From: Deltaproteobacteria bacterium
Lineage (GTDB): Bacteria; Myxococcota_A; UBA796; GCA-2862545
Direction of reading: 5' to 3'
Assembly (NCBI GenBank): GCA_006226595.1
Contig: SBGP01000005.1
Coordinates: forward strand, 1-64,000
Length of the DNA: 64,000 bases
Made by a program: the position numbers and the translations under genes. The notes beneath the pieces are model-generated. The model saw only the letters and a list, made by a program, of their open reading frames with translations. It was not told where the DNA came from and made no database searches. Below are positions 19,056-27,457 of this stretch, one piece after another (positions within the stretch are counted from its first letter, which is position 1; the number at the start of each line of letters is the position of its first letter).

Positions 19056-19976
19056 TCAGCCTGGGTTGGGGGACAGCTCTTCCGCCGAGGCGTGGAGCAG
19101 TCCACGGAACCAGCGGTGCGCCGGGTCCGCCTCGTAGCGGCCATGCCACAGCAGGGTCATCGGTGCCGTGGGCATCGGGAGGGGGCAGTCGAAGCGCTTG
19201 AGCGGCCAGCGGCGCACGAACTGCTCGGCACCGGGCGTGACGACGACCGAGAGCATGTCCGTGCCCGGCAGGATCCACGGGAGCGCGAGCAGGTAGGGGA
19301 TGCGCACGGCAATCCGGCGCTCGCGGCCCATGCTCGCGAGCACGTGATCGACGAAGCTCGGACCCTCCCCGCTGAGGCTCATCATCGCGTGGGGATAGGC
19401 GCAGAACCCGTCCACGTCGAGATCTTCGAGCGGGTGATCCGCGCAGCACACGACGGACCACGTCGGCGCGGTGCCGGCAATCGGCTCCTGCACGAGACCC
19501 GAGGGGATGTCGATGGGCGGCGCGGTGGCGACGTCGATCCTGCCGTCCTCGAGTGCCCGGGCCAGGTCCTCGGGGGGCCGCACGATGCGGAGCTCGGCGA
19601 GCGGGGCCTCGGCGCGAAAGCGGCGGAACAGGGCCTCCGCGAGTGCGGCCACGACGCCGTCCTGGGTCGCGAGGGTGCAGGTTCCCGCGTAGCGCGACGG
19701 GTCGAAGGCCCCGCGGTGTGCGACGACGCCCTCGAGGGTCGCGAGCGCCTGCCGCAGCTCCGGCTGGAGTGCCAGGGCGCGTGGCGTCGGCACCATTGCG
19801 CGGCCCGATCTCACGAGTAGCGGGTCGTCGAACAGCTCCCGAAGCTGGCGCAGGGTGTGGCTCATCGCGGACTGGGTCACCCCCACGCGCTGGGCGGCGA
19901 GGCCCACACTCCGCGCGTCGAGCAGGGCGTCGAGCGCCACCAGCAGGTTGAGATTGATCGCCCGCAGAGCAGACAT
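19056..19976 (-). CDS. LysR-family transcriptional regulator
   Basis: 306 residues starting MSALRAINLNLLVALDALL. The N-terminal winged helix-turn-helix (about 6-65) has AAQRVGVTQSAMSHTLRQLRELFDDPLLVRSG, typical of NodD/SyrM-like LysR proteins, and is followed by the substrate-binding domain. GAGGAG lies five bases before the chosen ATG; an alternative ATG overlaps that site. It is divergent from the glutaredoxin/GST-like gene, with a palindrome in the short gap, so it probably controls that gene and itself. Confidence 0.9.
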   Translation of the reverse strand: MSALRAINLNLLVALDALLDARSVGLAAQRVGVTQSAMSHTLRQLRELFDDPLLVRSGRAMVPTPRALALQPELRQALATLEGVVAHRGAFDPSRYAGTCTLATQDGVVAALAEALFRRFRAEAPLAELRIVRPPEDLARALEDGRIDVATAPPIDIPSGLVQEPIAGTAPTWSVVCCADHPLEDLDVDGFCAYPHAMMSLSGEGPSFVDHVLASMGRERRIAVRIPYLLALPWILPGTDMLSVVVTPGAEQFVRRWPLKRFDCPLPMPTAPMTLLWHGRYEADPAHRWFRGLLHASAEELSPNPG

Positions 19977-19983
19977 GAGCACT

Positions 19984-20001
19984 CCTCATGGAATCATGAG
20001 G
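19984..20001. promoter_or_regulatory. palindromic operator between divergent LysR and GST-like genes
   Basis: CCTCATG (19984-19990) and CATGAGG (19995-20001) are perfect inverted repeats separated by GAAT. They lie in the 81-base gap between the divergent starts, and the left arm overlaps the Shine-Dalgarno region of the LysR gene. LysR proteins bind such interrupted palindromes. Binding here would allow autorepression; this is inferred from position only. Confidence 0.55.
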
Positions 20002-20057
20002 ATACATGTGCTTCCGGGCAAGCGCGCGGCGGAGCATGGTGAACGCAGGAGGTGCCC

Positions 20058-20468
20058 TTGCAACCCCTCGTGCTCTACGCCTACGAAGGCTGCCCCATGT
20101 GTCGGCGTGTGCGCCTTGCCATCGAAGACCTCGACCTCGTGACCGAGGTGCGGCCGTGCCCGCGTGGCGGCACGCGCTTTCGGAACGAGGCCATCGAGCG
20201 CTCCGGCAAGCGTCAGTTCCCGTTCCTGGTCGATCCCAATACCGACACGGCGATGCTCGAGAGCGCCGACATCGTGAAGTACCTGTACGCGACGTACGGG
20301 GAGGGGCGGGATCCGAGCCACCTGCTCGGGCCCGGCTTTCACCTGAGGAGCGTGGTGTCTCGCTTCCAGGCCGATCCGGACTACACGCGCCGCAAGGAAC
20401 TGTGCCGATCGGAGACCGCCTACCTGTGGCATCCGGGCGAGGGGACGCGCGAGCGGATCGACGCCTGA
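20058..20468 (+). CDS. glutaredoxin/GST N-terminal-domain protein
   Basis: 136 residues. TTG at 20058 is preferred because AGGAGG (20047-20052) ends five bases before it; a GTG at 20052 overlaps that site. It opens LVLYAYEGCPMCRRVRLAIEDL with a CPMC redox pair, followed by KRQFPFLVDPNT (cis-Pro strand) and ESADIVKYLYATYG, the pattern of a thioredoxin-fold GST N-terminal domain. The last about 45 residues are not a GST C domain. Probably a glutathione-dependent thiol oxidoreductase under the divergent LysR regulator. Confidence 0.82.
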   Translation: MQPLVLYAYEGCPMCRRVRLAIEDLDLVTEVRPCPRGGTRFRNEAIERSGKRQFPFLVDPNTDTAMLESADIVKYLYATYGEGRDPSHLLGPGFHLRSVVSRFQADPDYTRRKELCRSETAYLWHPGEGTRERIDA

Positions 20469-20559
20469 CGCGGGTCCGCGGCGGTCTCGCGAGCGGCGGA
20501 GACGGTCTGGCGCTTGTCTCTGTGCGCTTTCCTCTGCAAACTTGCGTTTCGGAGGAAGG

Positions 20560-21387
20560 GTGGGGAAGCATACAGACGCGATTGCCCGACGCCGGGCGGT
20601 TGCCGCGGGCAGGTACCTGGCCGGGTCCTGGCCCGCGTTGCTGGTTCTCGTGGCCTGTGGAAAACCGATCGATGGTGCGAAGGTTCCCACCGCGGAGCTT
20701 CAGGCCAGCATCCACCTCGGTGCCGACGCGAGCTCGCGGGCGACCGACCTCTCCGTTCGCTTCACCTATGAAGAGAAGGGTGGGTCACGTGCGGTGCTCC
20801 TCCGGGATGCCGATACGGTACGAGCGACGGTTCGCTACGAGACCGTCGACGGTCCGGTCGAGGACGTGGTGGACGTGGCTCGCGCCTACGAGGGCTCCGT
20901 GGGGTACGAGGCCGAACTCGACGTTCCGAGCGGCGCGCAGGTCGAGGTATCGCTCGACAGGAGCCGCTCCTCCCGAGACCTGGACGTCGGGGTCAGCGCG
21001 CCATCCAGCACCGTGACCATGCCGGAGACCTTCGAGGTCATCGTCCCCGAGGCCTGGTACGTCGGGGATTCGATCGAGCTGCAGTGGTCCGCTGCCACGG
21101 ATGGCGGCGACATGGAGATCGACGTCGATGGCGACTGCCTCCGCAATCCCTTGATCGGTGGCGGACCGTTCCCGTTGGAGACCGAGGACGACGGAAGCTA
21201 CTTTTTCGAGGTCGATCGGCTTCCCTGGGATGACGAGGCCACCGAAGGTTGCGAGGTGGAGGTCAGCTTCCGGCGAGTTCGAAGCGGCACCCTCGATCCC
21301 GCCTATGGAGGCGGTGGCATCTATGTCGCACGGAGCGCGGTCCTGGCAGCGCAGTACACCGCAGCGGTGGGGGACACGGGTGGGTGA
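20560..21387 (+). CDS. hypothetical lipoprotein
   Basis: 275 residues from GTG 20560, with GGAGGAAGG directly before it. A positively charged start, then ALLVLVACGKP, gives a lipobox LVAC at about 35. The body is acidic and strand-rich (VRFTYEEKGGSRAVLLRD, DVGVSAPSSTVTMPE, DCLRNPLIGGGPF), with two Cys that may form a disulfide. No family is recognised. The next gene starts inside its last codons, so the two are probably co-translated. Confidence 0.7.
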   Translation: MGKHTDAIARRRAVAAGRYLAGSWPALLVLVACGKPIDGAKVPTAELQASIHLGADASSRATDLSVRFTYEEKGGSRAVLLRDADTVRATVRYETVDGPVEDVVDVARAYEGSVGYEAELDVPSGAQVEVSLDRSRSSRDLDVGVSAPSSTVTMPETFEVIVPEAWYVGDSIELQWSAATDGGDMEIDVDGDCLRNPLIGGGPFPLETEDDGSYFFEVDRLPWDDEATEGCEVEVSFRRVRSGTLDPAYGGGGIYVARSAVLAAQYTAAVGDTGG

Positions 21388-21958
21388 CGCCGTCGGAAAG
21401 CAGACGACAAAGCGCATTCTCCGCGCCACCGTGGTGGCATGCCTGGCCACCGCCCTGTCCGGAGCGGCGCACGCGGCGGAGGTGAGTCCCTTGTTCGGCC
21501 TCGGCATCGGCGGCGGACCCAGTGACATCGGCGGTGCGAAGCGGGGGGCATTCGAGCTCGATGTCGACGCGATGGCCTTGCTCACAGAGGTCTTCGACGG
21601 TCCATTTGACTTTCTCGGCAATCCCACCAGCTTCCACGCGTTGGTGGGCGTGCGGGTCGGCCAGGCCTTTCGCGGTGATGCGGGCATGCGAACCCGCGTC
21701 GAGGGCGTGTTCGGGCTCGGCTATCTCGGCTTTCTGTCCCAGCTGTCGGTGGGCCCCTTCCTCCACGCACAGTACGGCGGCAACGACCCCCACATGGCGG
21801 TTGGCGGAAGCGTGCGCCTGGGCCTCGGGCTGGCGCCCGTTTTGTCGATCGAGCCCTACGGGAGGGTGTACAGCGTGCTCGCATCCGAGCGCGTAGGCGG
21901 GGATGCGGGCGTCCAGTTCCGCATTGGCATTCCGCTGGGATTCGATCCCACCGAGTGA
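21380..21958 (+). CDS. outer-membrane beta-barrel-like exported protein
   Basis: 192 residues from GTG 21380, overlapping the end of the lipoprotein gene by 8 bases. The signal peptide runs through RILRATVVACLATALSGAAHA. The mature part shows alternating hydrophobic strands with many Gly and ends GVQFRIGIPLGF, as expected for a small barrel. No ribosome binding site is evident, so translational coupling is likely. Function unknown. It is the last gene left of the candidate island. Confidence 0.65.
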   Translation: MGDAVGKQTTKRILRATVVACLATALSGAAHAAEVSPLFGLGIGGGPSDIGGAKRGAFELDVDAMALLTEVFDGPFDFLGNPTSFHALVGVRVGQAFRGDAGMRTRVEGVFGLGYLGFLSQLSVGPFLHAQYGGNDPHMAVGGSVRLGLGLAPVLSIEPYGRVYSVLASERVGGDAGVQFRIGIPLGFDPTE

Positions 21959-22054
21959 CGTACGCGGTGACGGTGCCATCCGTGTCGGATCGGGTGTCGA
22001 GCGGGGAAGGAGGGCCGAGCGCGACCCTGGGCTGTCCCCGGAATCGGGAAGAAG

Positions 22055-22099
22055 TGGCACCCCCGAGACGACTCGAACGTCCGACCTTCGGATTAGGAA
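22055..22099 (-). repeat. truncated tRNA-Arg 3' half, left end of candidate island
   Basis: These 45 bases are identical to 42945-42989, which is the CCA end, acceptor strand, T arm, variable loop and anticodon loop (through TTCCTAA) of tRNA-Arg(CCT). Beyond 22099 similarity stops abruptly and no 5' half can be drawn, so this copy cannot make a tRNA. Both copies have the same orientation, as expected for attL/attR of an element integrated in the 3' half of the tRNA gene. It lies in the gene-free stretch 21959-22288. Confidence 0.85.
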
Positions 22100-22288
22100 G
22101 CCCCGGAACAGGCCCTGAACCCGCACGGAAAGCCGCGCCCCGCCTGTGCCACCAGGGTGATGGGACGTTGGTGGTACACTGGATGGGCGTGCGGCCGCCG
22201 TCGGAGGTGCCGATGGTCTTGAGCCCATGCTGCGGATGATTCTGGGGTAGGTATGGGCTCGGCGTTCGCGGCCACCAACGAGGGACGC

Positions 22289-23455
22289 ATGGCGAGAGTC
22301 TTGTTCAGCGCACTTCCCGCATACGGGCACATCGTCCAACTGGTGGCCATCGCGCGGGAGCTGGCCCGGCGGGGGCACGAGGTGGCGTGGGCCCTCGACC
22401 CCGGGATGCACCACCGCGTGGGGCCGGACGAGGCGCGGCGCTACCCCACACGCACCGCCTTCGCGCCGGTCACCGACCCCCGCGAACGCCGCCGCAGCAC
22501 GCGCTCCCGCGCCATCCGCGACTTCTTCGGAAGCACGGTCCCCGGCCTCGCCTTGTCGATGATCGAGGGCATCGAGGCGGCGGTGGACGACTTCGAGCCC
22601 GACGTCCTCGTCACCGAGCTCGGCTGCTACGCGGCCTCCATCGTCGCCCGTCGGCGGGGACTCCCCTGGCTGGTCGTGAGCAGCACCGTGGTGCTCTACA
22701 ACGAGCTGTACACGCAGCTTCCTGGCATCGGGGACTGGGTCCAGCGTGGGGTCACCGACGCGCAGCGACAGGCGGGCGTGGAGCCCCTGCCGTGGCCGCT
22801 CCGCTCTCCCTGGGGAAACCTGGTCACGGGGCCGCCCGGCGTGGCGGGGCTCGACCCGGACATCCGACCGACGGACCACCTGGTGGGTGCGGTGCTGCCC
22901 CCCGACCCGGTTCCGGTGACCGAGGAGGTGCTCGCGTTCCTGGCGCGGCACGAGGTGACCTTCGCCGTGTCCTACGGCACGGTCTCGCCCCACGACGACA
23001 CCCGCTGGCTCCGGGGCCTGCTCCAGACGCTGGGATCCAGGCCGAACCTCGGCGTGGTGATCTCGTCGAAGCTGGACTTCGGGACGCTTCCCCCCGCGGT
23101 GATGCAGCGCCCCTGGTTCCCGTTCTCGATGGGCACGCTGATGCCGCACGTGGACGCCTTCGTGAGCCACGGCGGGCTGAACTCGGTCACCGAGGCCCTG
23201 TTCCACGGCACGCCCATGCTGCTGCGGCCGCTGGCCTACGATCAGCACCCGATCACCGCGGCTCTCGAGCGCATGGGCGTCGGCATTGCGCTCACTCACC
23301 GGGTCGGCGTCGAGCACGCCGTGGAGCGCATCCTGGAGCCGGTGTACGCGGAGCGCGCTCGGGTCTGTCAGCAGGAGCTGCGCCGGATGGGCGGGACCTC
23401 GGAGGCCGCGGTTCGCGTCCTGGCGACGGTAGGAGCGCCGTGTCCGTCGCCCTGA
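22289..23455 (+). CDS. GT1-family (UGT/MGT-like) glycosyltransferase
   Basis: 388 residues from ATG 22289 with GAGGG just upstream. MARVLFSALPAYGHIVQLVAIARELARRGHEV is the typical N-terminal Rossmann start with the acceptor-side GH. The C-terminal donor-binding signature is visible: PHVDAFVSHGGLNSVTEALFHGTPMLLRPLAYDQ (about 290-323). Family members move sugars from nucleotide donors to natural products, lipids or macrolides. It is the first gene inside the island and overlaps the epimerase gene by 16 bases. Acceptor and donor are unknown; a polyketide or lipid made by the distal operon is an obvious candidate. Confidence 0.88.
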   Translation: MARVLFSALPAYGHIVQLVAIARELARRGHEVAWALDPGMHHRVGPDEARRYPTRTAFAPVTDPRERRRSTRSRAIRDFFGSTVPGLALSMIEGIEAAVDDFEPDVLVTELGCYAASIVARRRGLPWLVVSSTVVLYNELYTQLPGIGDWVQRGVTDAQRQAGVEPLPWPLRSPWGNLVTGPPGVAGLDPDIRPTDHLVGAVLPPDPVPVTEEVLAFLARHEVTFAVSYGTVSPHDDTRWLRGLLQTLGSRPNLGVVISSKLDFGTLPPAVMQRPWFPFSMGTLMPHVDAFVSHGGLNSVTEALFHGTPMLLRPLAYDQHPITAALERMGVGIALTHRVGVEHAVERILEPVYAERARVCQQELRRMGGTSEAAVRVLATVGAPCPSP

Positions 23456-24381
23456 TCGCGGGAGGTGCCGGGTTCATCGGCGTGCACCTCGCCCGGCGGC
23501 TGCGGCGCGAGGGCTGGGTCGTACACGTGGTCGACGACCTGAGTGGTGGAAGTGCCCACCACCTGCCGTTGCTCGAGGCGGAGGGCGTGGCGGTGCACGT
23601 GATGCCCATCGCCGACCCGGACTTCCGTGCGCTGCTGGGACAGCTCGCGCCGACGCGCGTCTACCACCTGGCCGCCAACAGCGACGTGCGCGCGGGTGTC
23701 GCGTCCCCGGACCTCGATCTTCAGCGCACCTTCCTCACCACCGTGGACCTGACTTCGGCGCTGCATGCCGCACCTCCCTCCGAGCTCGTCTTCCTCTCGA
23801 CCTCGGCGATCTGGGGCGCGCGGACGGGCGCGCTCGCGGAGGGCACGGGCTCGCTGGAGCCGCAGTCGGCCTATGGCGCGTGCAAGCTCGCCTCCGAGGC
23901 CTGGCTGTCGGCCCATGCCCATCGCACTGGCCAGCGCACCTGGGTCTTCCGGCCTGCGAATGTCGTGGGCCCCCTCGCGACCCACGGCGTGATCCTGGAC
24001 TTCCTCCGCAAGCTGGCGCAGGACCCTCTGCAGCTGGAGGTGCTGGGCGATGGGCGTCAGGACAAGCCGTATCTCCACGTCGACGACCTGCTCGCCGGCA
24101 TCGAGACGGGGCTCTCCGAAGGTGTGGCCGAGCCGCTCGCGGTGTTCAACGTGGGGCCCTCGGACGGGGTGTCCGTGCGGTGGATCGCCGAGACGGTCGT
24201 GGCCGAAGCCGGGGTAAAGGCGGCGATTCGCTACGGGGAGACCCCCGGGGGCTGGCCAGGCGATGTGCCGCGCTATCGCTACGACAGCGGCAAGCTGCGG
24301 GGTCTGGGGTGGGCGCCCGCATACACCTCGGCGCAGGCGGTCCGCGCGACGGTCCGAGCCCTGCTGGCCGAGCGCCGCTAG
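23440..24381 (+). CDS. NAD-dependent nucleotide-sugar epimerase/dehydratase
   Basis: 313 residues from GTG 23440 (AGGAG upstream), start inside the end of the glycosyltransferase gene. It is an extended SDR: NAD-binding GGAGFIGVHLARRL near 7-20, HLAANSDV, FLSTSAIWGA and the catalytic YGACK. It ends with RYRYDSGKLRGLGWAP, typical of GalE/Gmd/heptose-modifying SDRs. Being next to a complete GDP-heptose pathway, it could modify that sugar at C-4 or C-6; a UDP-glucose 4-epimerase-like role is the alternative. It is cytoplasmic. Confidence 0.85.
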   Translation: MSVALIAGGAGFIGVHLARRLRREGWVVHVVDDLSGGSAHHLPLLEAEGVAVHVMPIADPDFRALLGQLAPTRVYHLAANSDVRAGVASPDLDLQRTFLTTVDLTSALHAAPPSELVFLSTSAIWGARTGALAEGTGSLEPQSAYGACKLASEAWLSAHAHRTGQRTWVFRPANVVGPLATHGVILDFLRKLAQDPLQLEVLGDGRQDKPYLHVDDLLAGIETGLSEGVAEPLAVFNVGPSDGVSVRWIAETVVAEAGVKAAIRYGETPGGWPGDVPRYRYDSGKLRGLGWAPAYTSAQAVRATVRALLAERR

Positions 24382-24389
24382 ACCCGGCG

Positions 24390-25802
24390 CTACAGGTCCT
24401 CGAGCCCGGGAAGCGCGAAGTGCGTCACGCCCAGGCGACGGGCCTCGCGGAGCCCCGAGATGATGGCGCCCTGAGTGGTCTGGAAGTACGGACCCGCCGT
24501 GTGTTCGCCCGCGAAGAGCACGCGTCCGTCGATGGGCTCGGCCAGCAAGAGGGCATCGGCGAGGCCCGTGCCCACGCGCGGGTAGCTCACGGACCCTCCG
24601 GTGTACGGGTCCTGGTGCCAGCGGGTGACGTGGGTGGCAACGGGGGTGCCCGCGTCCTCGCCCAGCTCGGTCTCGAAGGCGGCCAGCGCGTGGTCCACGA
24701 GCTCGGCGTCGGTCCTGGCATCCCAGTCCGATGCGATGGGGCCCGAGTAGAAGCAGATCACCGTGGGGGCGCCGGCCTGCTCGGTGTGATCGAAGCAGAA
24801 GGTCTTGTCCATGGGTGCGTCCGCGAGCCCTACCCAGGACGTGTCGCTCGGCCAGGACTGCGTCTCGAAGACGAGCACCACCTTCTCCAGCACCGCCATG
24901 CCATGTCCTTCCATCGCCTGGACGCGCGCCGCGGGCAGCGGGGGCTCGAAGTCGATGGCGCCATCCCGGAGCACCGCCAGCGGAACGGTGATCACGGCAT
25001 GCGAGGCGAGGTGGGTCTCCCGCGACGTGCGGACCTCTACGGCGTCGGTGTCGCAGGCGACGGCGAGGGCCGGCTCCTCGTAGCGAATGTCCAGGCCCTC
25101 CGCGAGATGCTCCACGAGCTGGACGTAGCCCCCCTGCGGGAGGGCGTCGCCGCCCGGAAAGCCGCGCTGCCAGTCCACGGCCGTGGCCGAGAGCTCGGCC
25201 GGGTTGCCGCCGTGGCCGCGATGCAGGAAGGCCTCTTCGGCCATGAACCGTCGGGCGCGTCGCCGCCAGCCCTCCACGCCGGCCTCGTCCAGCAGGAAGA
25301 CGGAGACCTCTGAGACGGAGGCGTCCTCGGCGTCCAGAGCGTCGAGCACCTTGGGGGTCTTGGAGAGCACCCGCTTGGCGTGCTGGGCCGCGGCCCACTG
25401 CTCGATGGGACCAACCTCCTCGCCGGACTCGTCCCGCATCTCGGCGGCGTCCATCAGGGGTTCGTTCGGCACCCAGGAACCGCCCATGCCCGCGATGAGC
25501 CGGGCGGTCGGGTGCGTCTCGTGCGGGCCGTGGATCCACGCGGCGCCCATGTCGACTCGCGCATCACCGACCTCGGCGGTCCACGTCCGACCTCCCGGTC
25601 GGTCGCGAGCCTCCACGACCACGACCTCGATGCCGGCGTCCGACAGCGCGCGTGCGGCGGTGAGTCCGGACAGGCCCGCACCGACGACCACCACTCGCTC
25701 GGGTGCGTCCACGGGCGTCACCTCGAGCGCGGTCTCCCACGGCACCACGCCCTGGCACCCTGCGAGCAGGAGCGAGCCAGCGATGGTGAGCGAGTGGCGC
25801 AT
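24390..25802 (-). CDS. flavin monoamine oxidase-family lipoprotein
   Basis: 470 residues. MRHSLTIAGSLLLAGCQG is a lipoprotein signal, unusual for this normally soluble family. The FAD site VVVVGAGLSGLTAARALSDAG...EVVVVEARDRPGGRTWT lies at about 37-75. The C-terminal FAD contact GRVLFAGEHTAGPYFQTTQGAIISGLREARRLG is complete. It is expected to oxidise amines (polyamine or aromatic amine) with release of peroxide in the periplasm. A flavoprotein usually needs Tat export when folded, yet no twin-Arg is seen. It is the last gene of the minus-strand heptose operon, 33 bases after the cupin gene. Confidence 0.87.
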   Translation of the reverse strand: MRHSLTIAGSLLLAGCQGVVPWETALEVTPVDAPERVVVVGAGLSGLTAARALSDAGIEVVVVEARDRPGGRTWTAEVGDARVDMGAAWIHGPHETHPTARLIAGMGGSWVPNEPLMDAAEMRDESGEEVGPIEQWAAAQHAKRVLSKTPKVLDALDAEDASVSEVSVFLLDEAGVEGWRRRARRFMAEEAFLHRGHGGNPAELSATAVDWQRGFPGGDALPQGGYVQLVEHLAEGLDIRYEEPALAVACDTDAVEVRTSRETHLASHAVITVPLAVLRDGAIDFEPPLPAARVQAMEGHGMAVLEKVVLVFETQSWPSDTSWVGLADAPMDKTFCFDHTEQAGAPTVICFYSGPIASDWDARTDAELVDHALAAFETELGEDAGTPVATHVTRWHQDPYTGGSVSYPRVGTGLADALLLAEPIDGRVLFAGEHTAGPYFQTTQGAIISGLREARRLGVTHFALPGLEDL

Positions 25803-25835
25803 GACGCCTCCACGATCAAGGTATCTCGCGGGACC

Positions 25836-26843
25836 TCAACGCCAGGCGCCCGCACCCAGGCGGGCGGACTGCAGCGCCATGAGCTCCGCGGTGTTGAGGA
25901 CCATCGCCATCCGTCGCGGGTCGAAGGAGGCCATGCGCAGCGAGGTGATCAGGTGAGCCATGTCCGGGGTGAGCTCGGGGGTGCCGAGGTGCGCGGCCAC
26001 CGTGGGGCTGTGGACGAGCTGGTCCAGGTAGGGCCGGTCGACGATGCGCAGCGCCAGACCCAGGGTGATGCCCTGGTGGTTGACGACCTTGTGCCACTCG
26101 TAAGGTGGGTTGAAGAGCACGTCGCCGGCTTCGACGTGGACCACGTCGTGGGGCCGGGGCTCGACCGGCGACTCGCGTCCGCCCGAGGGGTAGATCAGCT
26201 CCTCGTGGTGGGTGAGCTGGTCGCCGGGGGCCGGCGGGTGCGTGGACCAGCGCTTGGTACCGCGGAGGGCCACGAACAGGTTGGCGGTCGGGAACATGTG
26301 CCAGTCGCTGCCCGGTGCGCCCTCGGAGGGCTCGGCGAAGGCCGTGGCGTTGAAGCCGAGAAAGGCGTGCCCACGAAGTTCCCAGTCCGGGATCTGGAAC
26401 CATCCAGCGGCCAGCGCGGCGTCCCGTACGTGGTGGAAGAAGTCCTCGCCCCAGGGGTAGCGACGCAGGGCGGAGAAGCCGCTGGAGATGTCGCCCATGT
26501 AGGCATAGACCTCTCGCTTCTCCTCGAACACGGCGTCGAACAAGTCGCGGACCCGGCCCGTCCGTCCGCTGACGTAGTTGTAGTCGGTGCGATGGTTCGG
26601 ACCGCGGAAGGCGACGGGGTCGGTGCCTTCCCGCTCGCGCCACAGGTAGCGGGCGCGGGGGTCCGTCTCGAGGAAGGCTCGGGTCCCGAGCTCGGGGGCG
26701 AGCCGGGCCATGCCGCGGAACAGGACCGGGTGGCGGTACTGCTCGCTGGTGTCCTCGAGCAGGGCGCGGGTCAGCGCGTGCTGATGCACCTCCGGCGGGC
26801 AGATCCGCAGGTAGCCGTGTTGCAGGTCGTCGGGCCGTTCCAT
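25836..26843 (-). CDS. cupin_8/JmjC-like protein with altered iron site
   Basis: 335 residues, no signal peptide. The C-terminal half carries the cupin_8 pattern: WHMFPTANLFVALRGTKRWSTHPP (about 181-204) and GDVLFNPPYEWHKVVNHQG (about 240-258). In active 2-oxoglutarate hydroxylases the first motif is H-x-D; here it is His182-Met-Phe184, so the acidic iron ligand is missing, while the distal His251 is kept. It could be inactive, a binding protein, or use another ligand. It lies 9 bases downstream of gmhA and is probably co-transcribed. Substrate unknown. Confidence 0.78.
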   Translation of the reverse strand: MERPDDLQHGYLRICPPEVHQHALTRALLEDTSEQYRHPVLFRGMARLAPELGTRAFLETDPRARYLWREREGTDPVAFRGPNHRTDYNYVSGRTGRVRDLFDAVFEEKREVYAYMGDISSGFSALRRYPWGEDFFHHVRDAALAAGWFQIPDWELRGHAFLGFNATAFAEPSEGAPGSDWHMFPTANLFVALRGTKRWSTHPPAPGDQLTHHEELIYPSGGRESPVEPRPHDVVHVEAGDVLFNPPYEWHKVVNHQGITLGLALRIVDRPYLDQLVHSPTVAAHLGTPELTPDMAHLITSLRMASFDPRRMAMVLNTAELMALQSARLGAGAWR

Positions 26844-26852
26844 CGGCCGAGT

Positions 26853-27422
26853 CTAGACCGAGCCTTCGCCGCGGAGGGCGTGGACGATGGCGTGGTGGAC
26901 GACCACCTGGAGGTCCTCGGCCAGGAAGGTGCCCGCGAGTGGTGCGACCACGGACACCTGGCAGTGCTCGCGTGCCCGGCCGCCGGCCTGACCCAGGATG
27001 CCTACGGTGTCGGCGCCTTCGGCGCGTGCGTGGGCCAGGGCGCGGACGATGTTCTCGGACTCACCGCTCGTGGTCAGCGCGATGACCAGGTCCCCGGGGT
27101 CGAGGTGGTCCCGAAGCGACTCGACGAACACGTCGGCGAAGTCGCCATCGTTGGCTCGGGCGGTGAGCAGGGCCGGGGCCTCGGTGGGGCAGAGGACCCG
27201 GAGGCGCTCGCCGGAGAGGCCGCGAACACTGTGGGAGAGGTCCACGGCGAAGTGCGCGGCCGCGGCGGCGCTCCCGCCATTGCCGAACACGAAGACCTTG
27301 GCCCGGGTGCCGATGCGCGCCCGAATGCGCGCGACGATGGCGTCGATGGCGGCCACGTCGAGGGCGGCCACCGCCTCGCGGTGACGGTCGAGGTAGCGGT
27401 GGATGGTGCCGGCGGAGTCCAT
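26853..27422 (-). CDS. gmhA: sedoheptulose-7-phosphate isomerase
   Basis: 189 residues, the normal GmhA size (about 190-200), with a single SIS domain. VFVFGNGGSAAAAAHFAVDLSH is the phosphosugar loop; ALTTSGESENIVRAL is the second SIS signature. It converts sedoheptulose 7-phosphate to D-glycero-D-manno-heptose 7-phosphate, the first step of heptose nucleotide synthesis. The next two genes upstream supply all later steps, which makes the assignment firm. The gap to hddA is 35 bases, on the same strand. Confidence 0.88.
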   Translation of the reverse strand: MDSAGTIHRYLDRHREAVAALDVAAIDAIVARIRARIGTRAKVFVFGNGGSAAAAAHFAVDLSHSVRGLSGERLRVLCPTEAPALLTARANDGDFADVFVESLRDHLDPGDLVIALTTSGESENIVRALAHARAEGADTVGILGQAGGRAREHCQVSVVAPLAGTFLAEDLQVVVHHAIVHALRGEGSV

Positions 27423-27457
27423 GCCGCCTGTCTAACGCATATGGAGGGGCATCAGGC

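Noticed and set aside
16444-20715. A 1423-codon open frame on the minus strand
   Set aside because: It runs antisense to the large LamG lipoprotein and through the LysR and GST-like genes. It is a composition artefact without initiation signal or motifs.
22055-22099. Second functional tRNA-Arg
   Set aside because: Only the 3' half is present; no D arm or acceptor partner can be found upstream.
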